Assembly (NCBI GenBank): GCA_945643635.1 | Contig: CALZFC010000035.1 | Location: forward strand, 62,001 to 126,000 | Direction of reading: 5' to 3' | Source of the DNA: Allodiplogaster sudhausi | Taxonomy: Eukaryota; Nematoda; Chromadorea; Rhabditida; Diplogasteridae | Length of the DNA: 64,000 bases | Shown: positions 61,600-64,000 of the stretch, one piece after another | Layout: the number at the start of each line of letters is the position of its first letter | How positions within the stretch are numbered: the first letter of the stretch is position 1 | Notes under the pieces: model-generated | Seen by the model: only the letters and a program-made list of their open reading frames with translations | The model's database searches: none | Told to the model about the DNA's origin: nothing | Translations under genes and position numbers: made by a program

Positions 61600-63310
61600 C
61601 TTATGAAAATGCCTGTTCCGAATTTGGTCACCAGTCTCTCACACATAAATTGCATGGTTATTAAATTATTTTTCTCTATGTTCTTATCTCTGAATCTGTC
61701 AACTTTTTTCAACTCTGTTTCCTCACGAACCAGGGTCTTAGTTCTTTTAAGCTTTATCAAATTTTTAAATCTAGTGATAATACTCTTAAGCATTCTATTG
61801 TTCATAAAACATTCAAGGTGCTTATTTTGACCCATTCAATAATCGTTTTTATAATGGTTTGCACAAAATCTTTTTTTTTAAATCATATACATACATACAT
61901 ATTCGATCTGATGAACGTACAGGAACAGTATTTACTTGGGAATATCTTCCAATAGAGTTACCTACTTGTTGCCTTTTGATAATTTCTCATATATTTACAT
62001 TTGTCAATGTATTTTTTTCAAATCAAAAAATATCTATACTCTTTGTCATACCGGCAGGCGTGGTCGGAGATGACGCGGAGGATACTGCTCACTTGCATGC
62101 AAGTATTTCTAGCTAATGAGCATTCACAGCTGTGATTCGCCATTCTCTTATTGTTAGGTGTCTGGCGATGCTCCCGATGAACGCGCAAGCACACCATGCA
62201 TAGATATTAAAAGAGTGATGACAAATTATTTACTGAACATATCTAATTGTTGCCATGACTCATTGTCAGGGTTTCAATTCTTTCTTCTAGAGATGACAAG
62301 CTAAATGATCATGAATTTCGTCTGAACCCTAATGGGCCTTAGCCTGTGAAGGGCGATACATTCAGTTACTACTAGGGTGACGGGAACCTGTGTATATCTT
62401 GCATATCAACAATGTATGTATGTATCTCTCTCCCCCCTTGTAGCTCCTCATTCTATCGCTCTCTACGTGCATATCTCTGCCCCTAGGCTCTTCTGTATTT
62501 AAGTCCCACTTTTTACTCATCTTGGAGAGAGTTTCTTCCCCGAGGCGATCAGCCTTATGCTAGACAATATGTGAAAAACTTATTTCTAACAATAAGTACC
62601 CATTATTAAAAAAAATAAATTTCTGTGGAATACAGAAATGTAAGAAGTGAATTCTACTATTTCAGAGTTGTCATCTATATGAGTAACAGAAGTAATCGTT
62701 ACAAGGTATACACATAAAAAATTGTGACATACATAGTATATGAATTGTGACATGCAAAAAATGAGAAAAACGCAGATTATTTGCGCCGTCATACATATGT
62801 ACATATATATGCGAAAATGTGTCATTATTTCCTTCCCTTATTCTCACACCGCCTTGTCCGCTTTTCATCTCCATTCATTTCGCAGCCAGACAGTGTCATC
62901 ATCTCTTCTTCTTCTTCCATTTCTCCACTGTTTCTCTTGATCGTTCATGGAAATCGATTACTGCCAGAGACAATGACAAAGAGTGAGCCTCGAACAGCCG
63001 AATGCATCACACCCGGCTATTCATTGTTTCCTTTTTTCTGCGATTGATTTTGTGAGTCACCGAGAAGCGTTCATGTGGAATTGCCATTCTTCTTTTTTTG
63101 AGACTGAGCATTGTTTTCGGCATAACTGGGCAGACCGAACTGTTTGACCTTCTTGTGTTTTCACTTACATATGTATGTACATGCGGATGTATTTACAGAA
63201 AGGAATCGTTCTTTGCGAAAGTTTCGTTGCCGTTCGTTATTCTGTGCATGTGTGAACATTGTTCAAGTAATTATGGCATGTATGTAGTTAAATATTTTTT
63301 CGTTCATCTT
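61600..63310. other. Intergenic, no gene seen
   Basis: AT-rich, with TATG/CATA words near 61890, 62410 and 62790. No exon with family support or consistent splice sites. Confidence 0.4.
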
Positions 63311-63320
63311 CTATAGCAAA

Positions 63321-64000
63321 ATGCCAATCGTGCATCGCACTACGACAACCGTGACTTCCGGAGCCACAGTCCGCACAACGACCATTCCGATATGGGCCAT
63401 CAAGCTGCTCGTGATCGTAAGTCGCTCAGTAAACATTTGGCATATCCTGTACAATTTGAACTTTCGTGGTTTTGCTATTTTCTTTCCCTCTGTCCGTATG
63501 TCTCTCTCTGTCACGGTCTGTCTCGGTCTCTCTGTCTCTCTCTCTCTCCCTCTCTTTCTCTCTCTCTCTCTCTGACCCGCGAGGTACCTGAATACTTGAT
63601 GTTATTCAGTCATTTTGTATTCCTCATATAAGTTTTCTACCCTCTCTTCCTTTTTTCTTCTCGAGTTCCCTCTTTCTATGTCTCTCTATCTCTCTCTCTC
63701 TTCCAGCTGCTCTGCATCGCCGTTCTCTTCATTATGTGTGTATGGGAAAGATTCCTTCCTGATCTGAGCTACAGCACAAGGATGTTCGTCGTAGCGGCAA
63801 CGGCTGGCGCCCTCATTGGCAATAGCATAAGCGCGGTGCTTCAGCAGATTCTCTCGTTGCATCATGTGGTAAACTCCTTTGTTTATCTGTTCATACATAT
63901 GTATTTCTTTAAGATCCACCATACCCTAATCAGATACCGTTTTTTTTTCATTTCCCTTCAACAAATAGTTTTCGTTTGCCTCCCTTGCAGGACATGATTG
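63321..64000 (+). CDS. MARVEL-like four-pass membrane protein, 5' part (runs off the window)
   Basis: Exon 1 63321-63416 (32 aa, MPIVHRTTTTVTSGATVRTT, then IPIWAIKLLVI), exon 2 63707-63868 (54 aa, LLCIAVLFIMCVWERFLPDL, then TRMFVVAATAGALIGNSISA), exon 3 from 63991 (DMI...). All joins are phase 0. The Thr-rich cytosolic N-terminus followed by a helix ending the first exon, and a second helix with small residues, fits the beginning of a MARVEL/CMTM-type domain (vesicle and membrane-apposition proteins). The rest lies beyond the window, so the family call is tentative. Intron 1 ends in a CT tract (63530-63575 and 63680-63705) before the acceptor TTCCAG. Confidence 0.65.

Noticed and set aside
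1..64000. Retrotransposon or viral polymerase genes
   Set aside because: No reverse transcriptase, integrase or polymerase motif was seen on either strand.

Overview
This is a eukaryotic genomic window, most likely from a nematode. The support is a receptor guanylyl cyclase with the many-exon nematode architecture, an astacin with EGF and CUB-like tail, a DEG/ENaC channel, introns of about 50-60 bases alongside longer ones, and TTTCAG-type acceptors. Intron-exon structures were built by eye from frame, GT/AG sites and family motifs, so exon ends are approximate unless phases are stated to agree.

Layout. 1-9395: seventeen tandem copies of a unit of about 558 bp, organised as alternating A/B dimers with a nested 2790 bp duplication, running into decayed stalk/membrane-anchor sequence near 9600. 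10.2-16.2 kb (-): a DEG/ENaC sodium-channel gene with frameshifts, followed by a shorter broken copy of its 5' end. 16.8-17.6 kb (+): a small secreted protein. 18.0-20.7 kb (-): a secreted astacin metalloprotease. 22.2-22.9 kb (+): a single-pass membrane protein. 23.1-40.8 kb: a scrambled cluster of duplicated, inverted and broken genes. It contains three copies of a type I membrane protein (signal peptide, Cys-rich ectodomain, Ser/Thr stalk, membrane anchor), one split by a 1.34 kb inverted-repeat element. It also contains a second membrane-protein family in at least three further copies, and an SLC49-like (FLVCR/DIRC2) transporter. 41.9-48.2 kb (-): three related small membrane-protein genes embedded in extreme GA/CT repeats. 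48.8-57.05 kb (-): a complete receptor guanylyl cyclase. 58.2-61.6 kb: two paralogous four-pass membrane proteins in opposite orientation. 63.3 kb to the end (+): the 5' part of a MARVEL-like membrane protein.

The most unusual content is the modular membrane-protein cluster and the satellite array. The array unit carries a stalk exon homologous to the stalk exons of the cluster genes at 24.9, 34.5 and 35.1 kb, so the 9.4 kb array appears to have been amplified out of such a gene. A clean two-exon reading frame (111 aa) across a 59-base GT-AG intron survives in the B-type units. No function is assigned to these proteins.
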